Assembly: GCA_003963405.1 (NCBI GenBank)
Contig: RXIY01000045.1
Coordinates: 1 to 64,000 of the forward strand
Length of the DNA: 64,000 bases
From: Hyphomicrobiales bacterium
GTDB taxonomy: Bacteria > Pseudomonadota > Alphaproteobacteria > Rhizobiales > Beijerinckiaceae
Direction of reading: 5' to 3'
Shown: one piece after another, positions 34,763-43,481 of the stretch
Layout: each line of letters opens with the position of its first letter
How positions within the stretch are numbered: position 1 is the first letter of the stretch
The notes under the pieces: generated by a model
Seen by the model: the letters and a program-made list of their open reading frames with translations, nothing else
Told to the model about the DNA's origin: nothing
Database searches by the model: none
Made by a program: the position numbers and the translations under genes

Positions 34763-35299
34763 TCAGTGTCCCCCGGCGTCGGCGGCGCGGGCCGCCTCGA
34801 AGAGGAACCAGGTGCGTTTTTCGGTCTCGTCGAGATATTGTTCGATCAGGCTCGCTGTCGCGACATCGTCCCAGTCGTCGCAGATCCCATGCGCCTCGCG
34901 CATCGATCTGGCGACGGCGATATTGTCGTTCATCAGCTCCACGAGCATGTCATAGGGCGAAACGAAGTCCTTCTCGTTCTCGGTCAGCGAGGCGAGCGCC
35001 AGAATCTGCGCAAGCGAGCGCAGGGTCGGCTGGCCGAGCTTGCGAGCCCGTTCAGCGAGCGGATCGATGGACTCGAGGATCTGCTCGCTCTGCTCATCGA
35101 GCATTTCGTGGAAGTCGCGGAAATTCGGCCCGCTGACGTGCCAGTGAAAATTCTTCGTCTTCAGGTAAAGCACATAGGCGTCGGCGACGAGTCGATTGAT
35201 CCGCTCCGCGACGAGCGCCGTCGCCTCCTCGGACAGATCGCTCGGCGTGTTGAGAGCGACGCGTTCCGTGTCGCTGCTCTCAAAAATATTCAAGGGCAT
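34763..35299 (-). CDS. dps: Dps-family DNA-binding ferritin-like protein
   Basis: 178 residues. Four-helix Dps fold with ferroxidase motif KNFHWHVSGPNFRDFHEMLDEQ (His52, His64, Asp68 region) and helix LLEQ-type end (IEQYLDETEKRTWFLFEA). Dps dodecamers oxidise iron with peroxide and protect DNA in stress and stationary phase. A near-perfect EcfG promoter sits about 40 bp upstream, and the phyR-nepR-ecfG locus is adjacent, so this is a direct general stress regulon gene. Confidence 0.94.
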   Translation of the reverse strand: MPLNIFESSDTERVALNTPSDLSEEATALVAERINRLVADAYVLYLKTKNFHWHVSGPNFRDFHEMLDEQSEQILESIDPLAERARKLGQPTLRSLAQILALASLTENEKDFVSPYDMLVELMNDNIAVARSMREAHGICDDWDDVATASLIEQYLDETEKRTWFLFEAARAADAGGH

Positions 35300-35338
35300 T
35301 TCGAGCCTCCTGCGCGCAGGCCTCCAGCGTTACGCGAC

Positions 35339-35364
35339 AACGCGCGCTCGCGCGTCGTTGTTCC
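35339..35364 (-). promoter_or_regulatory. EcfG-type promoter of dps
   Basis: On the minus strand: GGAAC (35364-35360), 17-nt spacer, CGTT (35342-35339). This fits the general stress sigma consensus GGAAC-N16/17-CGTT at every position, and the -10 lies 39 bp before the dps start codon. Confidence 0.85.
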
Positions 35365-35398
35365 AGCGTGGAAGACGCGAAGGCCGCTCGCGCTTGGG

Positions 35399-36187
35399 TC
35401 AGGCGACGCGCGTCGCCTTGCGCTCGAAGAACAACGCCTGGCTGATCGTCGCCTTCACGGTGTCGACCTTGTAGGGCTTGCTGATGAGGAAGGCGGGCTC
35501 GGGACGCTCGCCCGTCAGCAGCCGCTCGGGGAAGGCGGTGATGAAAATGACCGGGCAATCGAAATTCTCGAGAAGCTCGTTGACCGCGTTGAGGCCGGAA
35601 CTGCCGTCGGCGAGCTGGATATCGGCCAGGATCAGGCCGGGCCGATGGCCTCTGGCGAGTTCGATCGCCTCCCTGTGCGTCCGGGCGACGCCGATGACAT
35701 TGTGCCCGAGATCGCGCGCGATGAATTCGATGTCCTGCGCGATGAGCGCCTCGTCCTCGATGATCAGCACGTCGGTCGCCACCCGCTCGGCGATCTCGCG
35801 GCCGGCCTGAGCGATCAGCTGCTCGACTTCCTGCGGCGTGACCGCGAGAATGGCGGCCACATCCTCGATCGAGAAGCCTTCCACCGTGCGCAACAGAAAG
35901 GCCTGGCGCGAGCGCGGCGTCAGCAGGCTGACATTGCGCTCTGCGGGCGAAACCTCGTCCTCCGGCCGATCCTCCACATTGAGCGTAATCGACGACCAGG
36001 AAAGCATGAACAGATGGTAGAGGCCAACCTTCGCGGACATGTTCGGCGGAAAGGCGTCGATATCGGCGATCAACGCCTCGAGCGTCGCCACGACATAGGC
36101 GTCGCCGCTTTTTTGCGAACCGCAGAGCGCGCGCGCGAAACGGCGAAGGTAGGGGAGATGCGGAGCGATCTCTCGTGAGATGTTCAT
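35399..36187 (-). CDS. phyR: General stress response regulator PhyR
   Basis: 262 residues. Sigma-factor-like N-terminus (about 1-130: IAPHLPYLRRFARALCGSQKSGDAYV and sigma4-like LTPRSRQAFLLRTVEGFSIEDVAAIL) joined to a C-terminal receiver with Asp189 (LILADIQLADG) and Lys in FLISKPY. When phosphorylated, the sigma-like half captures NepR and frees EcfG. Divergent from nepR-ecfG. I see no EcfG promoter of its own in the 184-bp gap on this strand. Confidence 0.96.
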   Translation of the reverse strand: MNISREIAPHLPYLRRFARALCGSQKSGDAYVVATLEALIADIDAFPPNMSAKVGLYHLFMLSWSSITLNVEDRPEDEVSPAERNVSLLTPRSRQAFLLRTVEGFSIEDVAAILAVTPQEVEQLIAQAGREIAERVATDVLIIEDEALIAQDIEFIARDLGHNVIGVARTHREAIELARGHRPGLILADIQLADGSSGLNAVNELLENFDCPVIFITAFPERLLTGERPEPAFLISKPYKVDTVKATISQALFFERKATRVA

Positions 36188-36271
36188 GACGGCACCCTGC
36201 GGTCTTTGGAGAGTCTGCTTGCGCGGTTGAGCAATACGCCGCGCCGGGTTAGAAATCCACTTTTTCCGACT

Positions 36272-36296
36272 GGAACGAACGAGCCTTCCCGGTGTT
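36272..36296 (+). promoter_or_regulatory. EcfG-type promoter of nepR-ecfG
   Basis: GGAAC (36272-36276), 16-nt spacer, TGTT (36293-36296): one mismatch in the -10. It is 75 bp before the nepR start, consistent with autoregulation of the sigma/anti-sigma operon. Confidence 0.7.
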
Positions 36297-36371
36297 GCCT
36301 ATTTGGGCGCCTGGAGCGAGGGCGCTCTAGCAGGGCGCCACTCTGAAGAAGCGGCGTTCGCGGGGCTGTCG

Positions 36372-36611
36372 ATGATGCAGGAAAACGAGCGCGAGGAAGG
36401 CAAGGCTCTTGCGGCGCGGGAGGGCGGCGACGCCCGAAATGGCGACGATCAGGTCGACGGAGTCGATACGGCCTTTCTGGAGCCACATATTCAGGAGCAA
36501 TTGGGCCGGGTGCTGCGCTCATTCTGCGACGACCTCATTCAACAGCCGATTCCCGACAAATTCGTCATGCTGCTCGCCCAGCTCGAAGCCAAACAGCGCG
36601 AGAAAAAATGA
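36372..36611 (+). CDS. nepR: Anti-sigma factor NepR
   Basis: 79 residues. Disordered acidic N-terminus, then the NepR core: PHIQEQLGRVLRSFCDDLIQ and QPIPDKFVMLLAQLEAK, two helices that wrap EcfG or PhyR. ATG 36372 and ATG 36375 are adjacent start candidates. Overlaps ecfG by ATGA, so synthesis of the pair is coupled. Acts in the cytoplasm to hold EcfG inactive without stress. Confidence 0.92.
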   Translation: MMQENEREEGKALAAREGGDARNGDDQVDGVDTAFLEPHIQEQLGRVLRSFCDDLIQQPIPDKFVMLLAQLEAKQREKK

Positions 36612-37162
36612 CTGACGCTGCGTTCGGAGAGCAGATGGTGGCGCAGATTCCCTACCTGCGCGCCTTCGCCATTTCTCTCTCGGGGTCATATAGCGTTGCC
36701 GACGACCTCGTCCAAGATACGCTGGTAAAGGCGTGGTCGCACGCCGACAGCTTCGAGCCGGGCACGAACTTCCGCGCCTGGCTGGTCACGATCCTGCGGA
36801 ACACCTATTTCTCACAATATCGCAAACGCTCCCGCGAGGTGCAGGACAGCGACAACGTCCTCGCCGAGCAAATCCCCGTGAAGGGAGGACAGGAATCGAA
36901 CGTCACCATGCAGGACGTGCAGAAGGCGCTGAACAAGCTTGCCCCGGAGCACCGCGAAATCCTGCTGATGATCGGCATCACCGAGCTCTCCTACGAGGAG
37001 GCGGCTCAGGTCTGCAACATCGCCGTGGGGACTGTGAAGAGCCGTCTGAACCGCGCCCGCGCCAAGCTCGCCGAACATCTCGGCCTCCACGGCGTTCACG
37101 AGATCGACTACGACCCAACCATGACCGGGCTTGCCGCCCGCAAAAGCACAAAGGCGCTCTAG
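36608..37162 (+). CDS. ecfG: ECF sigma factor EcfG
   Basis: 184 residues, typical ECF15 (EcfG) type: sigma2 with VADDLVQDTLVKAWSHADSFEPGTNFRAWLVTILRNTYFSQYRK, linker, and sigma4 with LAPEHREILLMIGITELSYEEAAQVCNIAVGTVKSRLNRAR. Directs RNA polymerase to GGAAC-N-CGTT promoters in the general stress response. Sits after nepR with a 4-nt overlap, in the standard locus order. Confidence 0.95.
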   Translation: MTDAAFGEQMVAQIPYLRAFAISLSGSYSVADDLVQDTLVKAWSHADSFEPGTNFRAWLVTILRNTYFSQYRKRSREVQDSDNVLAEQIPVKGGQESNVTMQDVQKALNKLAPEHREILLMIGITELSYEEAAQVCNIAVGTVKSRLNRARAKLAEHLGLHGVHEIDYDPTMTGLAARKSTKAL

Positions 37163-37198
37163 ACCCTTTAAAAATTTTCCGCCGCCTCCGATCGAGTT

Positions 37199-37224
37199 GG
37201 AACCCGGCGAAGGCCTCGCTGGTT
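37199..37224 (+). promoter_or_regulatory. EcfG-like promoter of the histidine kinase
   Basis: GGAAC (37199-37203), 17-nt spacer, GGTT (37221-37224), one mismatch in the -10. It lies between ecfG and the kinase start at 37321. Confidence 0.55.
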
Positions 37225-37320
37225 CGACCCGAAATGGGGTGGTCCCACAAGAGATGCGGCGAGCAGAGCAACAGGCGGCGAGCGCCCGGAGCGTCGGGTT
37301 TGCGCGCGCGGAGCAATTTG

Positions 37321-38688
37321 GTGATCGGACGGAGCCGGTGGCGGATTCTCAGCTTCGCTGTCTCGCTGGGATTGTGTGATGCGCGCCGGGCGCTAGCGGC
37401 GCAGCTTTTCCTGATTCCAAGAGCCGACCCTGCCCTCGCGGGGGCGGCGGGCGTCCTGCTGGGGATCGCCCTCGCCATCGCCCTTTATGTGATTTTCCGC
37501 CTCGACCAGAACCGCCGCCGGGCAGCCGCCGCCGCCCACAGGCTGGCGGAGATGGCGCAACGGATGAAGGCTGGCGATCAGCCGGAATGGACGACGACGG
37601 GCGTCGCCGACATCGACGACATCGCCCGCACGCTCGAAGCGTTCGAGCAGCGGCTTCGGCGCAAGCGCGGACTGCTGACGCAGCTGAACTCGGAGGTGCT
37701 GCGCGGCGGCGGGTCCAATGGCTTCAACAATCAGCTTCGCGCCATCATTGACGCGCTTCCGGTGGGCGTTCTGCTCGCCGAGGCGCCGAGTGGCCGCATC
37801 CTCGAGGGCAACCAGGCCCTCGAGTCGATCCGGCGCGGCCCCGTCATCTATTCGGACGGCGTCGGGCATTACCGGAATTGGGTCGCCGTGCATGAAAACG
37901 GCGAGCCGGTCACGCCGGAAGAATATCCTCTGGCCCGCGCCCTCGCCGGCGAGGAGCGGCCGGTTCTCGAATGCCGGCATCAGCGCGGCGATGGGTCCTG
38001 GGGCTGGGTCAACATCGTCGGCTCGCCGATCCGCAACGAGCAGGGCGGGATCATCGCCGCGATCATCGCCGTCACCGACATCGACGAGATCAAGAGCGCC
38101 GAGGATCACCGGCGCAGCATGAACATGGAGCTGCACCACCGGGTGAACAATTCGCTCGCGATGATCCAGGGCATCGCCAACATCACCGCCCGCACCGCGA
38201 CGGACTTTTCCTGCTTTCGAAGCAGTTTCTCGGATCGCATCCAGTGCCTGAGCCGCATTTCCACCCTGCTCGTGAAGAAGTCCTGGACGGAGACGCCCGT
38301 GCGCGAACTGGTGGCGACGGCGCTCGCCTCCGACAGCGCCGCTCTGCGCGACCGCGTCGCCCTGTCGGGAGAAGATGTGGAGTTGCGCTCTGAAGTGGCG
38401 CTCGCGCTCGGCATGGCGCTGCACGAGCTTCTCTCCAACGCCGAGCGTCACGGCGCGCTCTCAGCCGACAAGGGATGGATTTCCGTCGACTGGCGCGTCG
38501 CCGACAGCGAAGGGCGCCGCCTCATGGTCGAGTGGAAAGAGCATGGCGGACCGCCCGTCGCCGAGCCGGGCCGCACGGGCGTCGGGCAATATCTCATGAA
38601 GTCGGTGCTGTCCCGCCAGTTCGGCGGCGACATCGACTTCTTCTACGAGCCCGACGGCCTGCGCGCGACGCTCACCGCCGAGATATGA
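37321..38688 (+). CDS. HisKA_2-family sensor histidine kinase of the general stress locus
   Basis: 455 residues from GTG 37321, chosen for the GGAG 7 nt upstream; the frame is open earlier but overlaps ecfG. One membrane helix (about 37-60, LAGAAGVLLGIALAIALYVIF), a HAMP-like helix, a PAS domain (about 135-255), then the H-box MELHHRVNNSLAMIQG (His273) and HATPase with HELLSNAERHGALS. HisKA_2/HWE kinases often phosphorylate PhyR. Lies 158 bp after ecfG, so it is the likely PhyR kinase; no periplasmic sensor domain of size is visible. Confidence 0.88.
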   Translation: MIGRSRWRILSFAVSLGLCDARRALAAQLFLIPRADPALAGAAGVLLGIALAIALYVIFRLDQNRRRAAAAAHRLAEMAQRMKAGDQPEWTTTGVADIDDIARTLEAFEQRLRRKRGLLTQLNSEVLRGGGSNGFNNQLRAIIDALPVGVLLAEAPSGRILEGNQALESIRRGPVIYSDGVGHYRNWVAVHENGEPVTPEEYPLARALAGEERPVLECRHQRGDGSWGWVNIVGSPIRNEQGGIIAAIIAVTDIDEIKSAEDHRRSMNMELHHRVNNSLAMIQGIANITARTATDFSCFRSSFSDRIQCLSRISTLLVKKSWTETPVRELVATALASDSAALRDRVALSGEDVELRSEVALALGMALHELLSNAERHGALSADKGWISVDWRVADSEGRRLMVEWKEHGGPPVAEPGRTGVGQYLMKSVLSRQFGGDIDFFYEPDGLRATLTAEI

Positions 38689-38692
38689 GGCC

Positions 38693-39991
38693 TCATCCCT
38701 CTCCGGGCTTTTGCGGCGTCACCCGCAGCGCGGTGACGCGGTTCCTGATCTTGCGCAGAACCTCGAAGCGGAAGCCGTGAAAGGTGAACACCTGCCCGGC
38801 GTCGGGAATGGCGCCGGCTTCGTGGATGACGAGGCCCGCGATGGTGGTCGCCTCCTCGTCCGGCAGGCTCCAGGCCATGACGCGATTGAGATCGCGGACC
38901 GGCACGGCGCCATCGACGAGCACGGAGCCGTCCGGCTGCGGCCGCACCCCCTGCACGGCGAGATCGTGCTCGTCGCGAATGTCGCCGACGATCTCCTCGA
39001 GAATGTCCTCGAGCGTGACGAGGCCCATGACCTCGCCATATTCGTCGACGACCAGCGCGAAATGCGTCTTGCGCTTGAGGAAGGCCTCGAGTTGATCTTC
39101 GAGCGTCGTCGCTTCCGGCACGAACCAGGGGGCGAACATCACTTCGTCGATGCTGATCTTCGAGGCGTCGCCGCCGGCGGCGTCGAGCGCGCGCAACAGA
39201 TCCTTCGAATGCAGCACGCCGACGAAATTATCCGGCCGGTCGCGCCACAGGGGCATTCGGGTGAAGGGAGAGGACAACACCTCGCGCACGATCTGTACGG
39301 GCGGCAGGTCGGCGTCGATGGTGCGCATCTTGGTGCGATGGATCATCACATCCGCGACATGCAGCACCTGCAGATCGAGCACGCCGCCGAACATGTCGCG
39401 AGCCGCGCGCTCGACATTGCCTTCCTCGTGCAGGATATCGACCGCGCCCTTGAGCTCCTCATAGGGCGAGAGCATGGTGCGGCCGTGGCCGAGTTCGACG
39501 CCGACGAGGCCGAGCACCATGCGCACGATCCATTCGACGGCCGCGAGAACGGGGCCGAAGATCGAGACGAAGGGCGTGATGAAGCGCACGACGCGCAGCG
39601 ACATCGCGTCCGGGTAATTGATCGCGAGCGTCTTCGGCAGCACTTCCGCGAAGACGAGAAGCAGCACGGTCATCAGGATGGTGGCGTAGACCGCGCCATT
39701 TTCGCCGGCGATGGCGGTCAGCACGCTCGTCGTGAAGGCGGAGCCGCCGATATTGACCAGCGTGCTGCCGAGCAGCAGCGCGGCGATCATGCGGTTGCGC
39801 TGGCGCAGCAGGCGATTGACGGCGCCGGCGCGCCGGTCGCCCTCCTTCTCCAGCGTATGCATCCGCGCATGGGACGCGGCCGTCAGCGCCGTTTCGGAAC
39901 CCGAAAAAAAGGCGGAGAGCAGAACACAGAGAAAGACGATCAGCACATCCGACCATTCGAATTGCGCGCCGCCGGTTCCAAGGCCATGCAT
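38693..39991 (-). CDS. CNNM/CBS-domain transporter-like protein (CorC/HlyC family)
   Basis: 432 residues. DUF21/CNNM membrane domain with three to four helices (IVFLCVLLSAFFSGSETALTAAS, LLLGSTLVNIGGSAFTTSVL, ILMTVLLLVFAEVLPKTLA), two CBS repeats (VADVMIHRTKMRTID; THFALVVDEYGEVMGLVTLEDILEEIVG) and a C-terminal CorC_HlyC domain. Such proteins act in Mg2+ or Co2+ efflux. It begins 6 bp after the aroKB stop, so it is the next operon gene, an order usual in Rhizobiales. Confidence 0.9.
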   Translation of the reverse strand: MHGLGTGGAQFEWSDVLIVFLCVLLSAFFSGSETALTAASHARMHTLEKEGDRRAGAVNRLLRQRNRMIAALLLGSTLVNIGGSAFTTSVLTAIAGENGAVYATILMTVLLLVFAEVLPKTLAINYPDAMSLRVVRFITPFVSIFGPVLAAVEWIVRMVLGLVGVELGHGRTMLSPYEELKGAVDILHEEGNVERAARDMFGGVLDLQVLHVADVMIHRTKMRTIDADLPPVQIVREVLSSPFTRMPLWRDRPDNFVGVLHSKDLLRALDAAGGDASKISIDEVMFAPWFVPEATTLEDQLEAFLKRKTHFALVVDEYGEVMGLVTLEDILEEIVGDIRDEHDLAVQGVRPQPDGSVLVDGAVPVRDLNRVMAWSLPDEEATTIAGLVIHEAGAIPDAGQVFTFHGFRFEVLRKIRNRVTALRVTPQKPGEG

Positions 39992-39997
39992 GGTCGC

Positions 39998-41812
39998 TTA
40001 CGCTCGCGCGAGTTCGTCGTTCAGGAAACCCAGCACTTCGGCCGGCTCGACCGATTTGGCGATGAAGGCTTCGCCCACGCCGCGCATGAGGATGAAGGTC
40101 AGCGCGCCGCCCTCGACTTTCTTGTCCTGATACATCGCGTCCAGAACGGCCTGGGCGTCGCTCCGCCAGCCGGGGATCTGGCGGATCTCCGTCGGCAGGC
40201 CGACGCTCGCGAGATGGCGCGCGACGCGCTCGGCGTCCTGCGGCGCGCAGAGCCCGAGCCGCGCGGAAAAGCGCGCCGCGCAGGCCATGCCGATGGCGAC
40301 GCCTTCGCCATGCACGAGCCGGGCGCTGTCGTAACCCGTGAGAAGTTCGAAGGCGTGGCCGAATGTGTGGCCGAGATTGAGCAGGGCGCGGTCGCCCTGT
40401 TCCGTCTCGTCGCGGCCGACGATCGCGGCCTTGGTCTCGCAGCTCACCGCGACGGCGCAAATCTGCTCGGCGCGGCTGTGGAACACCGCCTCGGCGTCGG
40501 CCTCGAGCCATTCGAAGAACCGCTTGTCGCCGATGAGGCCGTATTTCACCACCTCGGCGTAGCCGGCGCGATATTCGCGCAGCGGCAGGGTGCGCAGCAC
40601 GTCGACGTCGGCCAGAACGAGAGAGGGCTGATGGAAGGCGCCGATGAGGTTCTTGCCATGGGCGGAGTTGATCCCCGTCTTGCCGCCGACCGAGGAGTCG
40701 ACCTGCGAGAGCAGGGTCGTCGGGATTTGCACGAAGCGCGAGCCGCGCCGCACGCTCGCCGCGACATAGCCGGCGAGATCGCCGACGACGCCGCCGCCGA
40801 AGGCGACGATGAGGTCGCGCCGTTCGATCTTGGCGGCCAGGACCTCGTCGCAGACGCGCCCGAAGGTCGAAAGCGATTTCGAGCCCTCGCCGGGCGTCAC
40901 GACGATCGTCTTGTGGCGAATGCCCGCCTTCGAGAGGCTCTCCTGCAAGGCGGGCAGATGCAGCCGCGCGACATTCTCGTCCGTGACGATCGCGCAGGCC
41001 GCGCCGGGCGCGACCTTCGCGATATGGGCGCCAGCTTCCTCCACAAGGCCCGCGCCGATGAGAATGTCGTAGGAGCGCCCGCCGAGCGCGACATGCACGG
41101 TCTCGCGATGGGTCGCCCCCTGGTCCGCCTGGATGCGCTCGAGATGGAGATGTGTCATGGCCTTGGCGAAATCCTTCTTCTGGGCGGCGCGGCGCGTGGC
41201 GTCGAGGCGGGGCAGTTCGTCGGTGAGGGCGTCGAGCGTCGCCTCCACCATGACCTCCTGCGGTTCGTCTCGCGATTCGACCCGGATGTCGGCCTGTTCA
41301 TAGATCGGCCGGCGCGTTTCGAGCAGGCGGCGCAGCGTCTCCTCGGGGTCGTCGGTATGCAGCAATGGCCGGTCGTTCTTGCGGCGCACGCGCTTCATCA
41401 GCGTCTTGAGATCGGCGTCGAGCCAGATGGAGACGCCGCGCTCGCCGATTCGCTCGCGGGTGCGCGGGTCCATGAAGGCGCCGCCGCCGGTCGCGAGCAC
41501 GATCTGGCCGCTGTTGAGCAGGCGCATGATGACGCGACGCTCGCCGTCGCGAAAATAACGCTCGCCATATTTGGCGAAGATTTCAGGAATGGTCATGCCG
41601 GCGGCCGCGGCGACGATCTCGGCGTCGGCGTCGACGAAGGGTAGGCCGAGGCGGGAGGCGAGGCGCTGGCCGATAGCGCTCTTTCCGGAGCCCATCATGC
41701 CGACAAATACGAGGGCGCGGCCGGCGAGCGCCGTCTTGATGGCGGCGGCGCGCTCATCCGCGACGCCGGGCGTCGGCGCCGGCGTCGGGCCAAGAGGGAG
41801 CGGTCGAGTCAT
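39998..41812 (-). CDS. aroKB: Bifunctional shikimate kinase / 3-dehydroquinate synthase fusion
   Basis: 604 residues in one frame. Residues about 30-200 are shikimate kinase (P-loop FVGMMGSGKSAIG, DADAEI, ATGGGAFM, RPLL). From about 235 it is dehydroquinate synthase (VTPGEGSKS, AFGGGVVGDLAGYVAAS, IPTTLLSQVDSSVGGKTGIN, NLGHTFGHAFE, HGEGVAIG). These are steps five and two of chorismate synthesis. No stop separates the halves. An internal ATG at 41158 (MTHLHLERIQ) with AAGG upstream could also give a free AroB. Confidence 0.93.
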   Translation of the reverse strand: MTRPLPLGPTPAPTPGVADERAAAIKTALAGRALVFVGMMGSGKSAIGQRLASRLGLPFVDADAEIVAAAAGMTIPEIFAKYGERYFRDGERRVIMRLLNSGQIVLATGGGAFMDPRTRERIGERGVSIWLDADLKTLMKRVRRKNDRPLLHTDDPEETLRRLLETRRPIYEQADIRVESRDEPQEVMVEATLDALTDELPRLDATRRAAQKKDFAKAMTHLHLERIQADQGATHRETVHVALGGRSYDILIGAGLVEEAGAHIAKVAPGAACAIVTDENVARLHLPALQESLSKAGIRHKTIVVTPGEGSKSLSTFGRVCDEVLAAKIERRDLIVAFGGGVVGDLAGYVAASVRRGSRFVQIPTTLLSQVDSSVGGKTGINSAHGKNLIGAFHQPSLVLADVDVLRTLPLREYRAGYAEVVKYGLIGDKRFFEWLEADAEAVFHSRAEQICAVAVSCETKAAIVGRDETEQGDRALLNLGHTFGHAFELLTGYDSARLVHGEGVAIGMACAARFSARLGLCAPQDAERVARHLASVGLPTEIRQIPGWRSDAQAVLDAMYQDKKVEGGALTFILMRGVGEAFIAKSVEPAEVLGFLNDELARA

Positions 41813-41844
41813 GGCGGCAATCTATACTAAAGCGCGCGGGAAAT

Positions 41845-42567
41845 TCAGCCCGTCTCGGCGGCCTGCGCGAGAAACGCCGACACGAAGGACGGCAGGCGCG
41901 GATCGTCGTAGCGGCCGGGCGCCAGAAAATGAACGTCGCACAGCTCCGGCTCAGCCTCGGCGGCGAGAAAGGCGCGGACGCGGGCGACGATCTCCTGCGC
42001 CGGGGCGGGCCAGTCGATGCGCTTGACGCAGGCGATGCGCTGCCGGTCGTAAATTACCGTAAAGCCGTCGGCCGCGACGCCCTCGGCGGCGTCGAGGCCT
42101 GTCTCTTCGCGCAGCTCGCGCCAGAGATTGCCGAGCAAATCCACCGAGCCGTCGGCCGCCACATCGTCGGGATCGGGCGTGCCGGCGGGAAAATAGCGCT
42201 GGCCCTCGGCGGAGTGGCCGGGGGCCATTTCACCGAGCAGATAGGCGCCGTCGCTCGAGCGCACCGCCGGGGCAGAGAAGCAGTTGAAGACGCTCCTGTC
42301 GGGCCAGCCGAAATCGCGCCAGGCCAGAAACAGCGAGAAACGGGTCTCGAAGGCCTCGATCTTCAGCACACGCCGCCCGTTCTCCGTCTCGATGGCCACG
42401 CGGCTCGCGAGCAGCACCGGGCCGTCGTAGAGCGCCGGGCTGACGGCGCGTCGCGCCGCCCAGTGGCGCTCGATCCGCTGCGCCTCTCTCTGCGCGAAGG
42501 CCCAATCGTGCTGCACAAGGCGGCAGTCGAGCCGATCGACGCTGTCGAACACCGGCGTTTCGCTCAA
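41845..42567 (-). CDS. Nudix hydrolase-like protein
   Basis: 240 residues from TTG 42567, which overlaps the phzF-like TGA (TTGA), so translation is coupled. The Nudix helix NLWRELREETGLDAAEG has REL-REETGL, but the upstream Glu and Gly of the full box are not in place, so activity may differ. N-terminal half (VFDSVDRLDCRLVQHDWAFAQREAQRIERHW) is an extra domain. Substrate unknown. 32 bp upstream of aroKB. Confidence 0.75.
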   Translation of the reverse strand: MSETPVFDSVDRLDCRLVQHDWAFAQREAQRIERHWAARRAVSPALYDGPVLLASRVAIETENGRRVLKIEAFETRFSLFLAWRDFGWPDRSVFNCFSAPAVRSSDGAYLLGEMAPGHSAEGQRYFPAGTPDPDDVAADGSVDLLGNLWRELREETGLDAAEGVAADGFTVIYDRQRIACVKRIDWPAPAQEIVARVRAFLAAEAEPELCDVHFLAPGRYDDPRLPSFVSAFLAQAAETG

Positions 42568-43472
42568 AGACGCAGCCTTCCCTCGCCGACCCGCACGACC
42601 TGGCCCCCGATCGAGACGCGCGCGAGCGCGCCGTTCTCGACCCACATGCGCAGGGTCATGCGGGAGGGCCGGCCCATGGCGTAGCCCTGTTCGATGAACA
42701 ATTCATGCTCGCCGTCCTCGGGCCGCTCGAAGGCGAGCGCCACGGCGGCGAAAGCCGCCGCCGCCGAGCCGGTCGCCGGGTCCTCCTCGAAGCCCAGCCC
42801 GTGCGCCAGCATGCGGGCATGGACGGCCGCAGCGGGATCGATGGTCTCGCGCGTATAGAGAAAGACCCCGGCGGCGTCTCCGAGCGCGGCCGCAAAGGCC
42901 TGCGGGGCGCGTCGGGCGCGATCGAGCGCGGCGCGCGAGCGCAGCGGCGCGAAGACGAAAGCCGGTCCCGCCGCGAAGGCGCTCGGCGCATGGGCGTCGA
43001 AGCCGATGTCTTCCACGGGGAGCGACAGGGCGGCGGCGAGCGCCTGCGGCGAGGGCGCGGGACCCGCCTCGCAGGGCGTCATGGGCAAGGCGCATTCGGC
43101 ATAGGTCGCGCCGTTCCGGCCGCGGAACGTCTCGCAGCGCAGCGGTCCGACCGCCGCCTCCAGAACCACGACGACGCCGGTCCGAGCGAGCGCGTCGGCG
43201 GCGCGCGTCTCGGCGAGCAGCGCCGCGGCGCCGATCGTCGGATGGCCGGCGAAAGGGAGCTCCCGGCCGGGCGTGAAGATGCGCAACGCGGCGCTGTGGA
43301 CGGGGTCGCGCGGCGCGACCAGGAAAACCGTCTCGCTCAGATTGAATTCACGCGCGATCGCCTGCATCTCCTGCGCGGAGAGCGCCTCCGCATCCTCGAC
43401 GACGGCGAGCGGATTGCCGCTGAACCGGCGGTCGGCGAACACGTCGAGGAGATGGTAGGCGAGACTGCGCAC
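42564..43472 (-). CDS. PhzF-family isomerase-like protein
   Basis: 302 residues with two mirror-related halves. Motifs: YHLLDVFADRRFSGNPLAVV, NLSETVFLV (Glu catalytic in PhzF), FTPGRELPFAGHPTIGAA and GFEEDPATGSAAAAF. PhzF enzymes are diaminopimelate-epimerase-like isomerases; outside phenazine clusters the substrate is unknown. Overlaps the Nudix gene by TTGA. Begins 9 bp after the first NTF2 pair gene. Confidence 0.88.
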   Translation of the reverse strand: MRSLAYHLLDVFADRRFSGNPLAVVEDAEALSAQEMQAIAREFNLSETVFLVAPRDPVHSAALRIFTPGRELPFAGHPTIGAAALLAETRAADALARTGVVVVLEAAVGPLRCETFRGRNGATYAECALPMTPCEAGPAPSPQALAAALSLPVEDIGFDAHAPSAFAAGPAFVFAPLRSRAALDRARRAPQAFAAALGDAAGVFLYTRETIDPAAAVHARMLAHGLGFEEDPATGSAAAAFAAVALAFERPEDGEHELFIEQGYAMGRPSRMTLRMWVENGALARVSIGGQVVRVGEGRLRL

Positions 43473-43481
43473 GCGCTGCGA

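Noticed and set aside
38711..41644. A 977-codon open frame on the plus strand opposite aroKB and the CorC-like gene
   Set aside because: Both minus-strand genes have clear catalytic motifs; the plus frame shows only low-complexity mirror sequence.
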